Assembly (NCBI GenBank): GCA_036417435.1
Contig: CM070911.1
Span: forward strand, 5,828,001 to 5,892,000
Reading direction: 5' to 3'
DNA: 64,000 bases
Source: Inia geoffrensis
Taxonomy: Eukaryota; Chordata; Mammalia; Artiodactyla; Iniidae
A program made the position numbers and the translations under genes. The notes under the pieces were generated by a model that saw nothing but the letters and a program-made list of their open reading frames with translations, was not told the origin of the DNA and made no database searches. Of this stretch, positions 11,498 through 21,769 are shown piece by piece (positions within the stretch are counted from its first letter, which is position 1; every line of letters begins with the position of its first letter).

Positions 11498-11540
11498 TTA
11501 GTTTCAGGTGTACAGCAAAATGATTCAGTTGTATATGTAT

Positions 11541-11546
<6 letters not shown>

Positions 11547-11573
<27 letters not shown>
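11547..11573. repeat. (AT)n microsatellite inside L1 3' UTR
   Basis: A pure AT run of 27 bp at the position where several L1 copies in this window carry TA-rich sequence. Confidence 0.95.
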
Positions 11574-12042
11574 ACTGAATATATATATTCTTTTTCCAAT
11601 TCTTTCCCATTATAGGTTATTATAAGATATTGAATACAGTTCCCTGTGCTATACAGTGGGACCTTGTTGTTTACCTATTTTACATATAGTAGTTTGTATC
11701 TGTTAATCCCATACTCCTAATTTACCCATCCCCCCTTTTCCCCTTTGGTAACCATGAGTTTTCTATGTCTGTGAGTCTCTTTCTGTTTTGTAAATGAGTT
11801 CATTTGTAATATTTTTTAGATTCCACATATAAGCAATATCGTATTTGTCTTTGTCTGAGCTACTTCACTTAGTATGATAATCTCTATGTCCATCCATGTT
11901 ACTGCCAATGACATTATTTCATTCTTTTTTATGGCTGAGTTGTATTCCATTGTATATATGTACCACATCTTCTTTACCTAATCCTCTGTCAGTGGACACT
12001 TAGGTTCTATCATGTCTTGGCAATTATAAAAGCCACTTCTGT

Positions 12043-13393
12043 CTTTTAAAATGAGTCCAGTTGCCCTCCCAGCCATGGACCACAGCAGTAGCCAGTGGGC
12101 AAAGCGCTGGCCTTCTCTGGGAGGTAAGACTCTGCAGGAGCTCACAAGGCATTGACAGGAACCAAGGAACATACGGGGCCGATTGAGATGGCAGAGCCTA
12201 AGTGTGGAAAAGTGTTCATCCGTGTGGGTGTACTCTCCCATAATAGAGTGTTCAATTCCAGCAAGGCCCCCAGCAGTGCTAACAGGCTATTAGAATTGTT
12301 CCTAGTAACTTGGAGAAAACAGTGGTCCATACTAAGGAAGCAGAAACTCCAAGCTGCCATCCAGACTGTGGAGTAATGGAAGAAGAATGTCAGGAAAGTG
12401 GGCATTCCAGAGCAGATACATCACATGAGGTTGGAAAACCAACCAGCCATGCTCATCAAGAGAGCCCGGGAAACACTCCATTTGTCAGCTGATAAGAAAT
12501 GCATTGCTGAAAGTCGCACTGTTGAAATGCTCAGAAGTGACCGTCCTGTTGTTACAGAACTGACTGCCTAATGGAATCTTGAAATAATAGAAGCTAGTGT
12601 GGTATTTAATTAGCAGCAAGGGGGGCACAATTACAATGAGGCACGTGGCAGGAGTGGCAGCCAGAGGGCCCTGAGGCAGAGAGAGTGATGGATACAGCAT
12701 GCCTAGTGTTGAGATAAGATGGGTGATCAAAAGGGTATGGCTCCATCTATACACTCAAAGAAAGAAAAAATTTTCAAGGCAAGATGATCAGGAGGCTGAA
12801 AGAACTACCCTAATAAAAATCCAGGTCTCAGCCGTGGACCTGGTATCTGGACCTGAGCCAGTTTTCAGGCCTAGAACCCATTGACTAAAGGACAGGTGAG
12901 TCCCCAGGAAGGAGCTGCAGCATCACAGCAGGTGTATAAGTGAATGATTTCCCTGGTTCTTTCCCCAAAGCGACCATGCCATGTACACAGGTAACCACAC
13001 CCTGGAGGGCAGGGAATGCCCAGACACTTGAGTACTGTTGGGCACGAGATCTGAGATGACGCTGATCTTTAACCCCCTGTTAAAGCAAAGGCGTGCGGGG
13101 CCGGTTATAAAGGAACATCTGCCTGGGTCTGGCTCAGAGCGCCTCCCCTGTGTCCACAGACCCAACGATGGTCGTTTCCCCAGCCCCCAAATATAGAATT
13201 CAAACAAACTTTGGAGATTGGAAGAACTGCTACGTTGGTTTCTTGGAACAGAAGGTGAGAGTAACCACAATGGGGAAAATCGGGTGAAGGCCTCTGAAAT
13301 GAGCCCCCACCCGACACATCCACACACATATACACATCAGGATAGAAAACTGAAAATTACATCACTTCCTGGGGGAGATGCCAGAGGTTACAA
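12043..13393. other. Unclassified stretch upstream of a MaLR LTR
   Basis: No family recognised with confidence. It contains many short frames on both strands (for example 12923-13327 minus) without recognisable domains. Because a plus-strand MaLR LTR follows at 13399, degraded MaLR internal sequence is conceivable. However, the 5-bp duplication around that LTR argues that the LTR is solo. Confidence 0.3.
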
Positions 13394-13398
13394 GACAG

Positions 13399-13895
13399 CG
13401 CTATGGACTGAACGTTGAAGCCTAATCCCTAATGTGGTGGTATTAGGAGGTGAGGCCTTTGGAAGGTGATTAGGCCATGAGAGTGGAGCCCTCGTGATGG
13501 AATTAGTGCCCTTATAAGAAGAGACATGAGAGGGCTTCCCTGGGGGTGCAGTGCTTGAAAGTCCGCCTGCCGATGCAGGGGACATGGGTTCGTGCCCCGG
13601 TCCGGGAAGATCCCACATGCCCTGGACCGGCTGGACCTGTGAGCCATGGCCGCTGAGCCTGCGCCTCCGGAGCCTGTGCTCCGCAATGGGAGAGGCCACA
13701 GCAGTGAGAGGCCCGCGTACCGCAAAAAAAAACAAAAAAAAAAAAAAAGAAGAGACATGAGAAAGATGATATCTCTCTCTGCCATGTGAGGACACAGGAA
13801 GAAGGCCTTCACTTGACCATGCTGGCACCCTGACATCAGACTTCCAGTCTCCAGAACTGTGATATTTGTCGTAGCAGCCCAAACTGGCTAAGAAG
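13399..13895 (+). mobile_element. MaLR (MST/MLT1-like) solo LTR, interrupted by a SINE
   Basis: Landmarks in order: 'ctatggactgaacgttgaag', 'aatgtggtggtattaggagg', 'gaggcctttggaaggtgatt', 'gtggagccctcgtgatggaa', 'cccttataagaagagacatg' [SINE], 'gccatgtgaggacacaggaa', 'agtctccagaactgtgatat', and the end 'gcagcccaaactggctaaga'. A 5-bp direct repeat gacag at 13394-13398 and 13896-13900 fits ERVL-MaLR integration. The LTR body without the insert is about 265 bp, so part of the 3' half is missing relative to typical members. Confidence 0.85.
13532..13747 (+). mobile_element. CHR-type tRNA-derived SINE inside the MaLR LTR
   Basis: Starts 'gggcttccctgggggtgcag', carries a B-box-like gggttcgtgccccgg, a GC-rich body ('gagccatggccgctgagcct', 'ggagcctgtgctccgcaatg') and an A-rich tail. 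An exact 15-bp target duplication (agaagagacatgaga) lies at 13517-13531 and 13748-13762. One duplicate belongs to the LTR, proving that the SINE is the younger of the two. Confidence 0.97.
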
Positions 13896-13900
13896 GACAG

Positions 13901-14340
13901 GATAATGTAATTAATGAGCTGTGGATGAAAGAAAGGGCCCCATGTGTAAGATGTTGCCTGCTTTAAGACTTGGGCAGCTAGACAGGGGACCATAAAGCAA
14001 AATAGAAACTTGGGAAGAAGAGTATGGTAAAAATGCCCACCTCAGCTTTGGAATCATGGGTGTAAGAAACCTGTGGGAACCCCCCAAGTGGAACTTCAGA
14101 GAGAGACCTGGGAGATTTATCAGCACAGACGGGATGGCTGACACTGAGAGAGGTTATAGGAGCATCAGAATACTAAGGAGACCCCAGAGGTGGAGACACC
14201 CTAGGAAGAGACTATTGCATTGATTCAGCTAAGAGGACCCGATAAGTGATGCTACGGGGAATGAGTGGAAGGGAGCATGCGGAAGCTTCAATAACAAGGG
14301 TTTGGCTTCAATGACAGCAAAAAGATGGATAAACTATAGG
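13901..14340. other. Unannotated non-coding stretch
   Basis: No recognised gene or transposon. It borders the 85-bp tandem array. Confidence 0.4.
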
Positions 14341-14595
14341 CAATCATGAATGAAGACTTACGATGGGGCTTCATCTCTATAAATCTTTATGCTAATCTAC
14401 AAATTCTGTATCTAATCCTTTATTACAATCATGAATGAAGACTTGCGATGGGACTTCATCTCTATAAACCTTTATGCTAATCTGCAAATTCTGTATCTAA
14501 TCCTTTATTACAATCATGAATGAAGACTTGCGATGGGGCTTCATCTCTATAAACCTTTATGCTAATCTACAAATTCTGTATCTAATCCCTTACTA
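14341..14595. repeat. 85-bp minisatellite, exactly three copies
   Basis: Units at 14341-14425, 14426-14510 and 14511-14595, each beginning caatcatgaatgaagactta/g and ending ctaatcc(t/c)ttatta or cttacta. Copies differ at only a few positions (for example ggggct versus ggactt, tctaca versus tctgca). Copies 2 and 3 share cttgcgatgg and aaaccttt where copy 1 has cttacgatgg and aaatcttt. No open frame spans the array. Confidence 0.97.
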
Positions 14596-15025
14596 CAAGT
14601 CAGTCCCTTGTAATGTGCCTTCTCCCTTCAACAATGAGAGAATATAAAATTTAGTTAATATACAGATTTGCACAATGAGACAACTATATAATCGCCCTTA
14701 TATCTTACTGATATATTTTTTCACTCCAAGGAATTGGGATACTTTGGGGAAAGTGCCAGTTGTTGAAGGTCCCAATCCTGCCTGCTCTCTGCTCTAATAC
14801 CTCACAGGAAGCACATGTGTCACTGCCCATGTGCATAGAGCCTGCAGGCAGCTTTCTGGGTCAAGAGCGGGGTGGTTCTGCTTTACAGACCAATACATTT
14901 GCAAAGGAAACCACATCAACTACCTTTGCTCACAACACTGTCCTTCATTCATGAAGATTCAACTAAAAATCCCCAGGTATTTATCAATAGAATGTAACAC
15001 TGAAGGACAAAGGATCAAGACGTTC
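14596..15025. other. Unannotated non-coding stretch
   Basis: No recognised gene or repeat. The frame at 14831-15244 runs into the adjacent SINE and is not coding. Confidence 0.4.
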
Positions 15026-15039
15026 AAAATTTTAAGTGA

Positions 15040-15249
15040 GGGCTTCCCTGGTGGCGCAGTGGTTGAGAGTCCGCCTGCCGATGCAGAGGACATGGGTTCG
15101 TGCCCCAGTCCGGGAAGATCCCACATGCCGCGGAGTGGCTGGGCCCGTGAGCCATGGCCACTGAGCCTGCACGTCCGGAGCCTGTGCTCCGCAATGGGAG
15201 AGGCCACAGCAGTGAGAGGCCTGAGTACCGCAAAACAAAAATGAAAACA
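15040..15249 (+). mobile_element. CHR-type SINE
   Basis: Full-length short-form element: head 'gggcttccctggtggcgcag' (A-box region tggcgcagtggt), gggttcgtgccccag B-box-like region, and a tail of A runs broken by c and tg. An exact 14-bp target duplication (aaaattttaagtga) lies at 15026-15039 and 15250-15263. Confidence 0.97.
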
Positions 15250-15263
15250 AAAATTTTAAGTGA

Positions 15264-15384
15264 AACTTATTTTGAACTAGAAGTATATTCCAAACTGTTA
15301 ACCAAATGGGGTGATGGAAAATAAAGATATTTTAAGAGTTGTAGGACTCAGAGAGTTTTACTTCCCTTTCTGAAAAAATTGCAG
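15264..15384. other. Short unannotated gap
   Basis: AT-rich sequence without a recognised repeat. Confidence 0.4.
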
Positions 15385-15515
15385 AGTAGTAAATACTTGC
15401 AAGGTACTCCTCTTAGCACTTAGCATGCACTTAACTCCTTGAATCTTCACACTGACCCTATATGTTATTTTTATTCCAAATTTACAGATGAAGAAACAGT
15501 GGCACAGAGAGGCTA
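15385..15515 (-). mobile_element. MIR SINE fragment
   Basis: Reverse MIR blocks: 'aatcttcacactgaccctat', 'gttatttttattccaaattt', then 'acagatgaagaaacagtggc' and acagagaggc. It lacks the tRNA-derived end. Confidence 0.7.
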
Positions 15516-16289
15516 CACTCTAACACACTGAAAAAGGAACTCAAGCAAAAAGATGCTATAAAATTTAACTCACAGTGAAATAAGGAGGAGACCAGTGGAA
15601 AGAAATCCAATGTTGACAGCTGTGCAGCCTGTCTAGAAGCAATGGACCACTTAAAAGAGAAAGTAAGATGTCTTGTGAAGAACATCTTCAAGACGGAAAC
15701 AAATCCAATCACACACATTATATGATAACCTGAAAGGTCTAAAAGACATGCTGGTTACATATGTCCCTGCAGTCAACACTTAACCAAAAAAGAAACAAAC
15801 AAACAAATTTAAAAAAAAGGAAACACCAGAGGCATTAGAGGAAGAGGAAGATAGCTGTACAAAACATGCATGCTCCAAATATGAAGCAAACTTACAGGTG
15901 CCCTAATGTGAGGAATAGATGGAGTTTAGGAAAAGAAAATTAGATTTAACATTGACTCTTAGGAGATCATCCTTCAAATACACCAGTTTGGTTAACATAG
16001 AAATAACTTTTCTTTATTTTGCAGTACATAAAATATTAAATAATCATAATAATATAAATGCTGGTTTTTTTATTTTTGTTTTTATAATTGATCCTTAAAA
16101 GCATAGAAAACTTAATTATAGTTACAGCAGTAAACATAAATATTTTTGATTCTGACAATACAAAAATATAATGGCACAGCTGGACAGAGAGGAAAGAAAG
16201 GTGTGAGTTATAAAGATGCTGATTTTTCCACCTTCCTTAATGGAGTATCAACAGATACCATCTGAAGTTAACGGATCTACAACACCAAA
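15516..16289. other. A-rich unclassified stretch
   Basis: A-rich with several poly-A-like patches (15780-15830). An open stretch around 15600-15715 reads NVDSCAACLEAMDHLKEKV in one frame, which I cannot assign to any family. This may be an old, unidentified repeat or a pseudogene scrap. Confidence 0.3.
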
Positions 16290-16650
16290 AATACCACCCA
16301 TGAAAGAAATAATAAGCTGGACTTTATTAAAATTAAAAACTTCTGCTCTGTGAAAGACATTGTCAAGAGAATAAGAGAACAAGCCACAGCCTGAGAGAAA
16401 ATATCTGCAAAAGACATATCTGAGAAAAACTTGTCACCCAAAATATACTAAGAACACTTAAAATTCAACAATAAGAAAACAAACAACTCCATTAAAAAAA
16501 AATGAGTGAAAGATCTGAACAGACACTTCATGGAAGGAGATAAACAGATGGCAAATAAGTATCTTAAAGGATGCTCACAGCACATGTCATCAGAGAAATG
16601 CAGACTAAAACAATGACATACCACTATAAACCTATTAAAATGGCGGAAAT
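16290..16650 (+). mobile_element. Old L1 ORF2 fragment
   Basis: Forward L1 ORF2 3' portion: 'aataagctggactttattaa', 'aaaacttctgctctgtgaaa', 'gagaaaatatctgcaaaaga', 'aagatctgaacagacacttc', 'agatggcaaataagtatctt', 'ataccactataaacctatta'. Translation shows scattered stops and shifts. More diverged than the copy at 7763-9861. Confidence 0.85.
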
Positions 16651-17660
16651 CTACAGTTAATGGATCATGAAATAGAGAATCATATTAAAGTTATGAAACT
16701 ACTGGAAAAACTTTAAAAATACATAATCAACAAAAGTTAACAGGCAAAAGAGAGATGGAAGAATATGTAAAGGCATTAAATTTCATATCTTTCCTAGTTA
16801 AGAGTTAATACACACTGTCCAAAGTTGATTGATCAAGATATAAGGGTAAAAATAATTCTATATGAAGTTATGGTGGCAATTTCTAGAAGAATTAAAAGCA
16901 AACGTGCCTATCTTTGGGGCAAGAGGAGGACTAAGGATGAGGAGATGTTTAGAAAGTTATTTTTATTTTGCATCTTCTGTGCTACTCAGATTTGTTTCTA
17001 TAATGTGCATGTAGTGCTTTTCTAATATAAAAGCAATTTTTAATCAGTAATTTTTCTGTTAGGGAAGAAAACAGCAGAAGGCTAAAGTCTATGGAAATTC
17101 TTCTGGAAGTTAATAATAAATGTCAATAACAAAGAGCTGCTGAAAATAATGAATTTTTGAATTTTGAAATGCCTTGAAGGTTTTCTCAAATTGTAAATAC
17201 CTCTAAGGGTGTTCATCTAAGTCCTACTTATCAGACACACTACTAAGTTCAAATTATAAAAATTTTACCTGTAATTGAAGCCAGCTGCAACCTTTTTGAC
17301 ACCAACTAATTGCTGATAATGATTTAAGTGCTGTAAATTCACGCGCCACAGTTGTTCTAAATAGGGGAACCTCTCACAGCTTTCTCTGAAAAGAACTGTT
17401 AATCTTCACTGCTGACTTATCAAATCCTTCAGTCACCTGTTTGCCATCATTTTCATGAGCTGATAACTTGTTTATTAGAGTCATAATGTGCAGGTGGAGG
17501 AATAAAGGTCTCATTTGATGGCACTGGAATTTATTCTGACATTTCTATAGGGGAAAAGTTGGCAAAAGCATCAGCCTTGTTGATAGCAGAAAAAGACAAT
17601 GAAGGCAGTATATTATCTTTTTAGTTCAACACAAATGAAAAGTCAGCATTTGTTGACTAT
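16651..17660. other. Unannotated AT-rich stretch
   Basis: No confident assignment. The part around 16960-17050 (ttattttgcatcttctgtgc, then an atgtgcatgtagtgctttt block) resembles old L1-like 3' sequence, but too weakly to call. Confidence 0.3.
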
Positions 17661-17667
17661 CAGCAGC

Positions 17668-18455
17668 TTTATTTTTAAATTTTATTATTTTTTAAATTTT
17701 TATTTTATATTAGAGTCGATTTACAATATTGTGTTAGTTTCAGGTGTATAGCAAAGTGATTCAGTTGTACATATACATATATCTATTCTTTTTCAAATTC
17801 TTTTCCCATTTAGGTTATTATAGAATACTGGGCAGAGCTCCCTGTGCTCTACAGTAGGTCCTTGTCGGTTATCTATTTTATTTTATTTTTATTTTTTTTA
17901 TTATTATTATTATTTTTTTTTTTGCTGTACGCAGCCCTCTCACTGTTGTGGCCTCTTCTGTTGTGGAGCACGGTCCGGACGCGCAGGCTCAGCGGCCATG
18001 GCTCACGGGCGAGCCGCTCCGCGGCATGTGGGATTTTCCCAGACCGGGGCACGAACCCGCGTCCCCTGCATCAGCAGGGGGACTCTCAACCACTGCGCCA
18101 CCAGGGACGCCCTGGTTATCCATTTTAAATAGAGTAGTGTATATATGTCAACCCCAAACTCCCAATCTGTCCCTCCCCACTACCTTTCCCCTGTGGTAAC
18201 CATAAGTTTGTTTTCTATGTCTGTGAGTCTGTTTCTGTTTTGTAAATAAGTTCATTTATATCATTTTTTTTAGATTCTGCATATAAGCAATGTTATATGA
18301 TATTTGCCTTTCTCTGACTTACTTCACTTAGTATGATAATCTCCAGGTCCATCTAAGTTGCTGCAAATGGCATTATTTCATTCTTTTTCATGGCTGAGTA
18401 ATATTCCATTGTATATATGTACCACATCTTTATCCATTCATCTGTCGATGGACGT
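17668..18455 (-). mobile_element. L1 3' end, interrupted by a SINE
   Basis: Reverse-strand L1: T-rich tail at 17668-17705, 'gttagtttcaggtgtatagc', 'ctccctgtgctctacagtag' [SINE 17881-18113], then 'taaatagagtagtgtatata', 'ggctgagtaatattccattg', and an abrupt 5' end after 'tcatctgtcgatggac'. It is the same L1 lineage as 11427-12030. I could not identify the outer target duplication. Confidence 0.88.
17881..18113 (-). mobile_element. CHR-type SINE inside an L1
   Basis: Reverse-complement SINE. Its T-rich tail includes a (TTA)n expansion (ttattattattattattt), followed by gctgtacgcagccctctcac, 'cacgaacccgcgtcccctgc' and the head 'cagggacgcc'. Imperfect 14-bp target duplications: ggttatctatttta at 17867-17880 and ggttatccatttta at 18114-18127 (13 of 14). 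The head reads ggcgtccctgg rather than gggcttccctgg, and the duplicate mismatch suggests an older copy than 37036-37240. Confidence 0.95.
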
Positions 18456-18774
18456 GATACAACTGGGTACAGCGCATAACCTGGAAGGTGGTCCTTCTAC
18501 CTGCTGTAAATCAAGGGTGCCAGGTACCAGTAAAATTGGAAGGCTTCCAGTTTGGGGTCAGTTGCCTCCCTCCATCCTCAGCATGCTTGTCTCTCTTTGG
18601 ATGTGTCTGATCTTTTCATCTTTTCTTTAGCATTCTACCGGTTCCCTTTGTCTGCTCACCAAGGTTTGGAGCACTTCATACACCACTGGCTGGAGTGTTC
18701 ATTGTTACACCTCTAGTGGTGGAGAGAAGAGCAACTTGGCCACATATATTTCAGAGTTAACCTGGCCTTTGATT
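18456..18774. other. Unannotated non-coding stretch
   Basis: No recognised gene or repeat. Confidence 0.4.
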
Positions 18775-18930
18775 TTGCAGTTCTTCAGCTAAGGATTTAT
18801 CTAAAGAGAATAAGACCAGATCCTGTGCAAATTTTTAGCTCCAAGGATTTCATCAGGGTATTGTTTATAACAATGGGAAACAGGAAACTGTCTAAAGGGC
18901 TGACAGTGGGGGGCTGATCGGATACCTTAG
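18775..18930 (+). mobile_element. Old L1 (L1M-type) fragment
   Basis: Forward L1 blocks: 'aaggatttatctaaagagaa', 'ccaaggatttcatcagggta', 'ttgtttataacaatgggaaa', caggaaactgtctaaa. This corresponds to the conserved ORF2-distal segment of ancient L1 elements. Confidence 0.6.
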
Positions 18931-18984
18931 CTCTCACACCTGGAAAAGATGTGCAGTGACAGGTCATCGTGGAACCCATGACAT

Positions 18985-19190
18985 CTGGGTTCCACAGCCA
19001 GGACACCCACTTACCACGGTAAATCTTCAGTACATTGCACAGCACAGTCAGCCTCAACTTTCTCATTTGTAAAATGGAAATAACAGTACTTACCTCATCT
19101 GGTCATTGGGTCATTAAAGCACCTAAGCTATATAACACACTCAGCACAGTGCCTTACATGTTGTAATTACTTGATAAACACTACTCAGTA
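18985..19190 (+). mobile_element. MIR SINE
   Basis: 'cctcaactttctcatttgta', 'aaatggaaataacagtactt', 'acctcatctggtcattgggt', then 'gcacagtgccttacatgttg' and cttgataaacact. These are forward MIR core and 3' end in the proper order. Confidence 0.7.
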
Positions 19191-19744
19191 AAAAGAGTAA
19201 GAATAATAATGGTAGCAGTAGTAATAGTAAACCGTAAAAATCATGCCCAAGGGGAAGAGAGACAGATGGAAAAAGCCATACCTGTGGGAACTGATGGGGA
19301 AACAAAACAGCAGCTGCTCTTGACCTCGTTAAAGGAATGTATGCATAATAAAACCCAATTACCAAAGTACAATGTTAATGGTGGACATCCCTAAGGTGTA
19401 CAACCATGATGATTTTATTTTCTTTTTGATCCTCTGTGTGTATAAATTTTCGACAAGGAAAGTATTTTACTTTTTTAGGAATTCAGAGACAGAAGGAATC
19501 ACATTTTTAAAAAGTATTCTTGTTTTAGATTTCGACAGTTCGCAGGCTCTCAGAGTTGAGAGAAAGTTTGCGTTATCTACTGCAACCCTCTCACTCTACT
19601 GATGAAGAAATAAGGGCCTCCCCCCATTCTCTGCACAGAGAACCAGCCCCAGAACCCAGGCTTCCCTGCCGCCTGGAAAAGCATATTAGAATTGGATACA
19701 AAGCACACTGATCTGGGTCTCTGTCCAGGATCTCTCTTCTATCC
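19191..19744. other. Unannotated non-coding stretch
   Basis: Includes a short aataataatgg-type low-complexity patch near 19203-19235 but no recognised gene. Confidence 0.4.
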
Positions 19745-19812
19745 CGGGTACACGGCATAGTGCCTGACCCATAGTGGGAACCCATTCCTGTTGAATAAAT
19801 GCCTGAATGAAG
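19745..19812 (+). mobile_element. L2/MIR 3'-end fragment
   Basis: 'agtgcctgacccatagtggg' followed by 'ttgaataaatgcctgaatga' is the tail motif of L2. Confidence 0.5.
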
Positions 19813-19894
19813 GAGTCACCTGTGCTCTCAGATGCTGCTCTGCTCTCCTAAGTGTTACAGGACCTACAAAGGGCTATAAAAGCAGCGGTTAATC

Positions 19895-20000
19895 CCCCAG
19901 GGTAGGATGGGAGGAATTCACAAAGGCTTCCTAAGACATTGAGCCGGCATTGAGCCGGGTCCTGGAGGATGCAGCCAAGACATCTCCAGACCCAAGAAAC
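19895..20000 (-). mobile_element. Possible L2 fragment
   Basis: 'aaaggcttcctaagacattg' followed by 'ccgggtcctggaggatgcag' resembles the reverse-strand L2 aggcttcctggagg ... gggccttgaaggatg pair. Weak. Confidence 0.35.
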
Positions 20001-20557
20001 AGCCCTAGGAACCAGAAACACACTGTGAGTTGGGGAAGAGGCTATTGTCTTAGTAGCACAAGATAATGTGTTAGGAAACGGGGAAAAGACACGTGACATA
20101 ACTCTTGCGTCCATTTCTTTCTAGGCCATCTAAAGAGGCCAGGTGGCTATTTGGGGAGAATGATTTAAGATAACTGGTTACTAGCTGGCGAGGGTTTAAT
20201 GGGTCTTTCTGTCCAGATAACATTTGCATTTTCACCGGGGGGGGGGGGCCTCTGACTTCACCCCCAGTAATGAGAGAATTGTAGGGAATTAGGGCGGGCC
20301 GTGCAAGAAGAGGTTCTCTCAGGCCAGGAATGCCCCTCAGCCTGCAGTAAATCATGGCTCACTGACAGCCGGCTTCCCCACCCAGGAATCCTGCCGGGGA
20401 GGCACTGCAAAAGATCAGCCGGCACACCTCCCTGCGGCCAGCCAACGCCCAGCTCAAACCAACGCCCTCAAACAAATGTGCTCCCAGGGACATTTTTATG
20501 ATGGGGCTTTTTTTTTTCATTTAAAGTTAATCATTGAATCTGTAGACTCTGCTTCGT
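20001..20557. other. Unannotated stretch with a 12-G run
   Basis: Contains poly-G at 20237-20248. Otherwise nothing recognised. Confidence 0.45.
20237..20248. repeat. Poly-G run (12 G)
   Basis: An uninterrupted run of 12 G. Its length is prone to sequencing and polymerase slippage error. Confidence 0.9.
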
Positions 20558-21008
20558 ATACTCAGTGAAGTAAGTCAGACAGAAAAAGACAAATATCGTA
20601 TGATATCGCTTATATGTGGATTCTAAAAAAAAGGGCACAAATTGAATTTATTTACAAAACAGAAATAGAGTTACAGGTGTACAAAACAAATTGATGGTTA
20701 CCAGGGGGTAAGGGTGGGGGGAGGGATAAATTGGGAGATTGGGATTGACATATACACATTTATATATATATAAAAAGATAACTATATATAAAATAGATAA
20801 CTATATCTATATATAAAATAGATAACTAATAAGGACCTACTGTATAGCACAGGGAACTCTACTCAATACTCTGTAATGACCTATGTGGGAAAAGAATCTA
20901 AAAAAGAATGGATATCTGTATATGCATAACTGATTCACTTTGCTGTACAGCAGAAACTAACACAACATTGTAAATCAACTATACTCCAATAAATTTTTTT
21001 TAAAAAAT
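20558..21008 (+). mobile_element. L1 3' end
   Basis: Forward L1 3' end: 'cagtgaagtaagtcagacag', 'tatgatatcgcttatatgtg', 'tttacaaaacagaaatagag', 'gtatagcacagggaactcta', 'actttgctgtacagcagaaa', 'ttgtaaatcaactatactcc', then an aataaattttttttaaaaaat end. Internal (agataactata)-type units at 20777-20830 are a local expansion. No target duplication was found. Confidence 0.9.
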
Positions 21009-21081
21009 ACAATAATCGCATTAGCCTTTTCATCTGCTCTTCTGTACCTCTTACAATTTAAGAGAGGTTGAAATGTGTTCA

Positions 21082-21083
<2 letters not shown>

Positions 21084-21127
<44 letters not shown>
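21084..21127. repeat. (CA)22 microsatellite
   Basis: A pure CA run of about 44 bp, long enough to be highly variable between individuals. Confidence 0.97.
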
Positions 21128-21131
<4 letters not shown>

Positions 21132-21769
21132 CACTGATTTCCCAAGAGTTGATTTTTCATCAGGAATCCCCTGTTCGTAAGCACTTAAGATGTTCCACTT
21201 GGTATGTTGGAGCCCATTATTTCCCTGGGAGACTTGATGTCTGTTTTGATAGGAGCAATTTATCACCCTGGTGAAATCAGACTGCTGTTTGGAAGGCAGG
21301 GCCAGGATTTATGAATCCTTTTTCACTGGAAATGAATTTAATTCCCGGGGGTGGAAGTGGTATTAAAAGATTTGGCCCTGCTACACCTGTGGCATTTGAG
21401 ATGGTGGCTTCCAGAGTGAGTGGCAGCTGAGCCAGGAAACTGCTGCCCTCTCACACCCACATCTACACTGTGCTAGAAACATCTTCACCCTTCTAAGCAC
21501 AGAGAAAGCTCGATCTAGGGCATGAAATCCAATTAACTTGGGTACAAAACAATGGTTTTAGTTAACAATGAATTTAAAACAATAAAATTGATTTGTAGAG
21601 CATTTTCACCCTGTTCTTAGTGTGTGTGAGTTTTTGAATTATTATTCATTGAAGATACTTTTTCAAATTATCCACTTTTAAGCTCTGAACCAAGTTCTTG
21701 CTCTATTTGGGCCAACTTCTTCTTGCAGTTTACAGTCTAGGGTTAGGGTATGTATTAGTCCAGATAAGA
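21128..21769. other. Unannotated non-coding stretch
   Basis: No recognised gene or repeat. Confidence 0.4.

Larger units (their letters stand above)
11427..12030 (-). mobile_element. 5'-truncated L1 3' end with target duplication
   Basis: Reverse-strand L1 3' UTR: 'ttagtttcaggtgtacagca', 'ccctgtgctatacagtggga', then the ORF2 end ('tggctgagttgtattccatt'). Exact 12-bp direct repeats (agccacttctgt) lie at 11415-11426 and 12031-12042. Length is about 600 bp. The A-tail side is unusual, with four AAGCTT units in a T-rich array. An AT microsatellite has grown within the 3' UTR at 11547-11573. Confidence 0.92.

Noticed and set aside
12043..13393. MaLR internal (gag-like) region joined to the LTR at 13399
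   Set aside because: The LTR has matching 5-bp flanks on both sides, which indicates a solo LTR. I could not recognise any internal-region motif.
13551..13760. Open frames through the short SINEs (also 14831-15244, 33282-33657, 36968-37381, 38376-38853), giving similar proteins with GGAVV and PADAGD words
   Set aside because: They are translations of the same GC-rich SINE body in different copies and strands. Their mutual similarity reflects the repeat, not a gene family.
14341..14595. CRISPR-like array
   Set aside because: The three 85-bp units are contiguous, with no spacers, and the DNA is clearly mammalian.
15040..15120. tRNA-like A and B boxes
   Set aside because: They belong to the tRNA-derived head of CHR SINEs. 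There is no foldable acceptor, anticodon or T arm typical of a real tRNA gene.
15600..15715. Short protein-like stretch with paired Cys residues in an A-rich region
   Set aside because: Only about 38 codons, no family recognised, and flanked by stops and A-rich low-complexity sequence.
21084..21127. Long CA tract as a regulatory Z-DNA element
   Set aside because: The alternating sequence could adopt Z-DNA, but nothing around it suggests function. Treated as a microsatellite.
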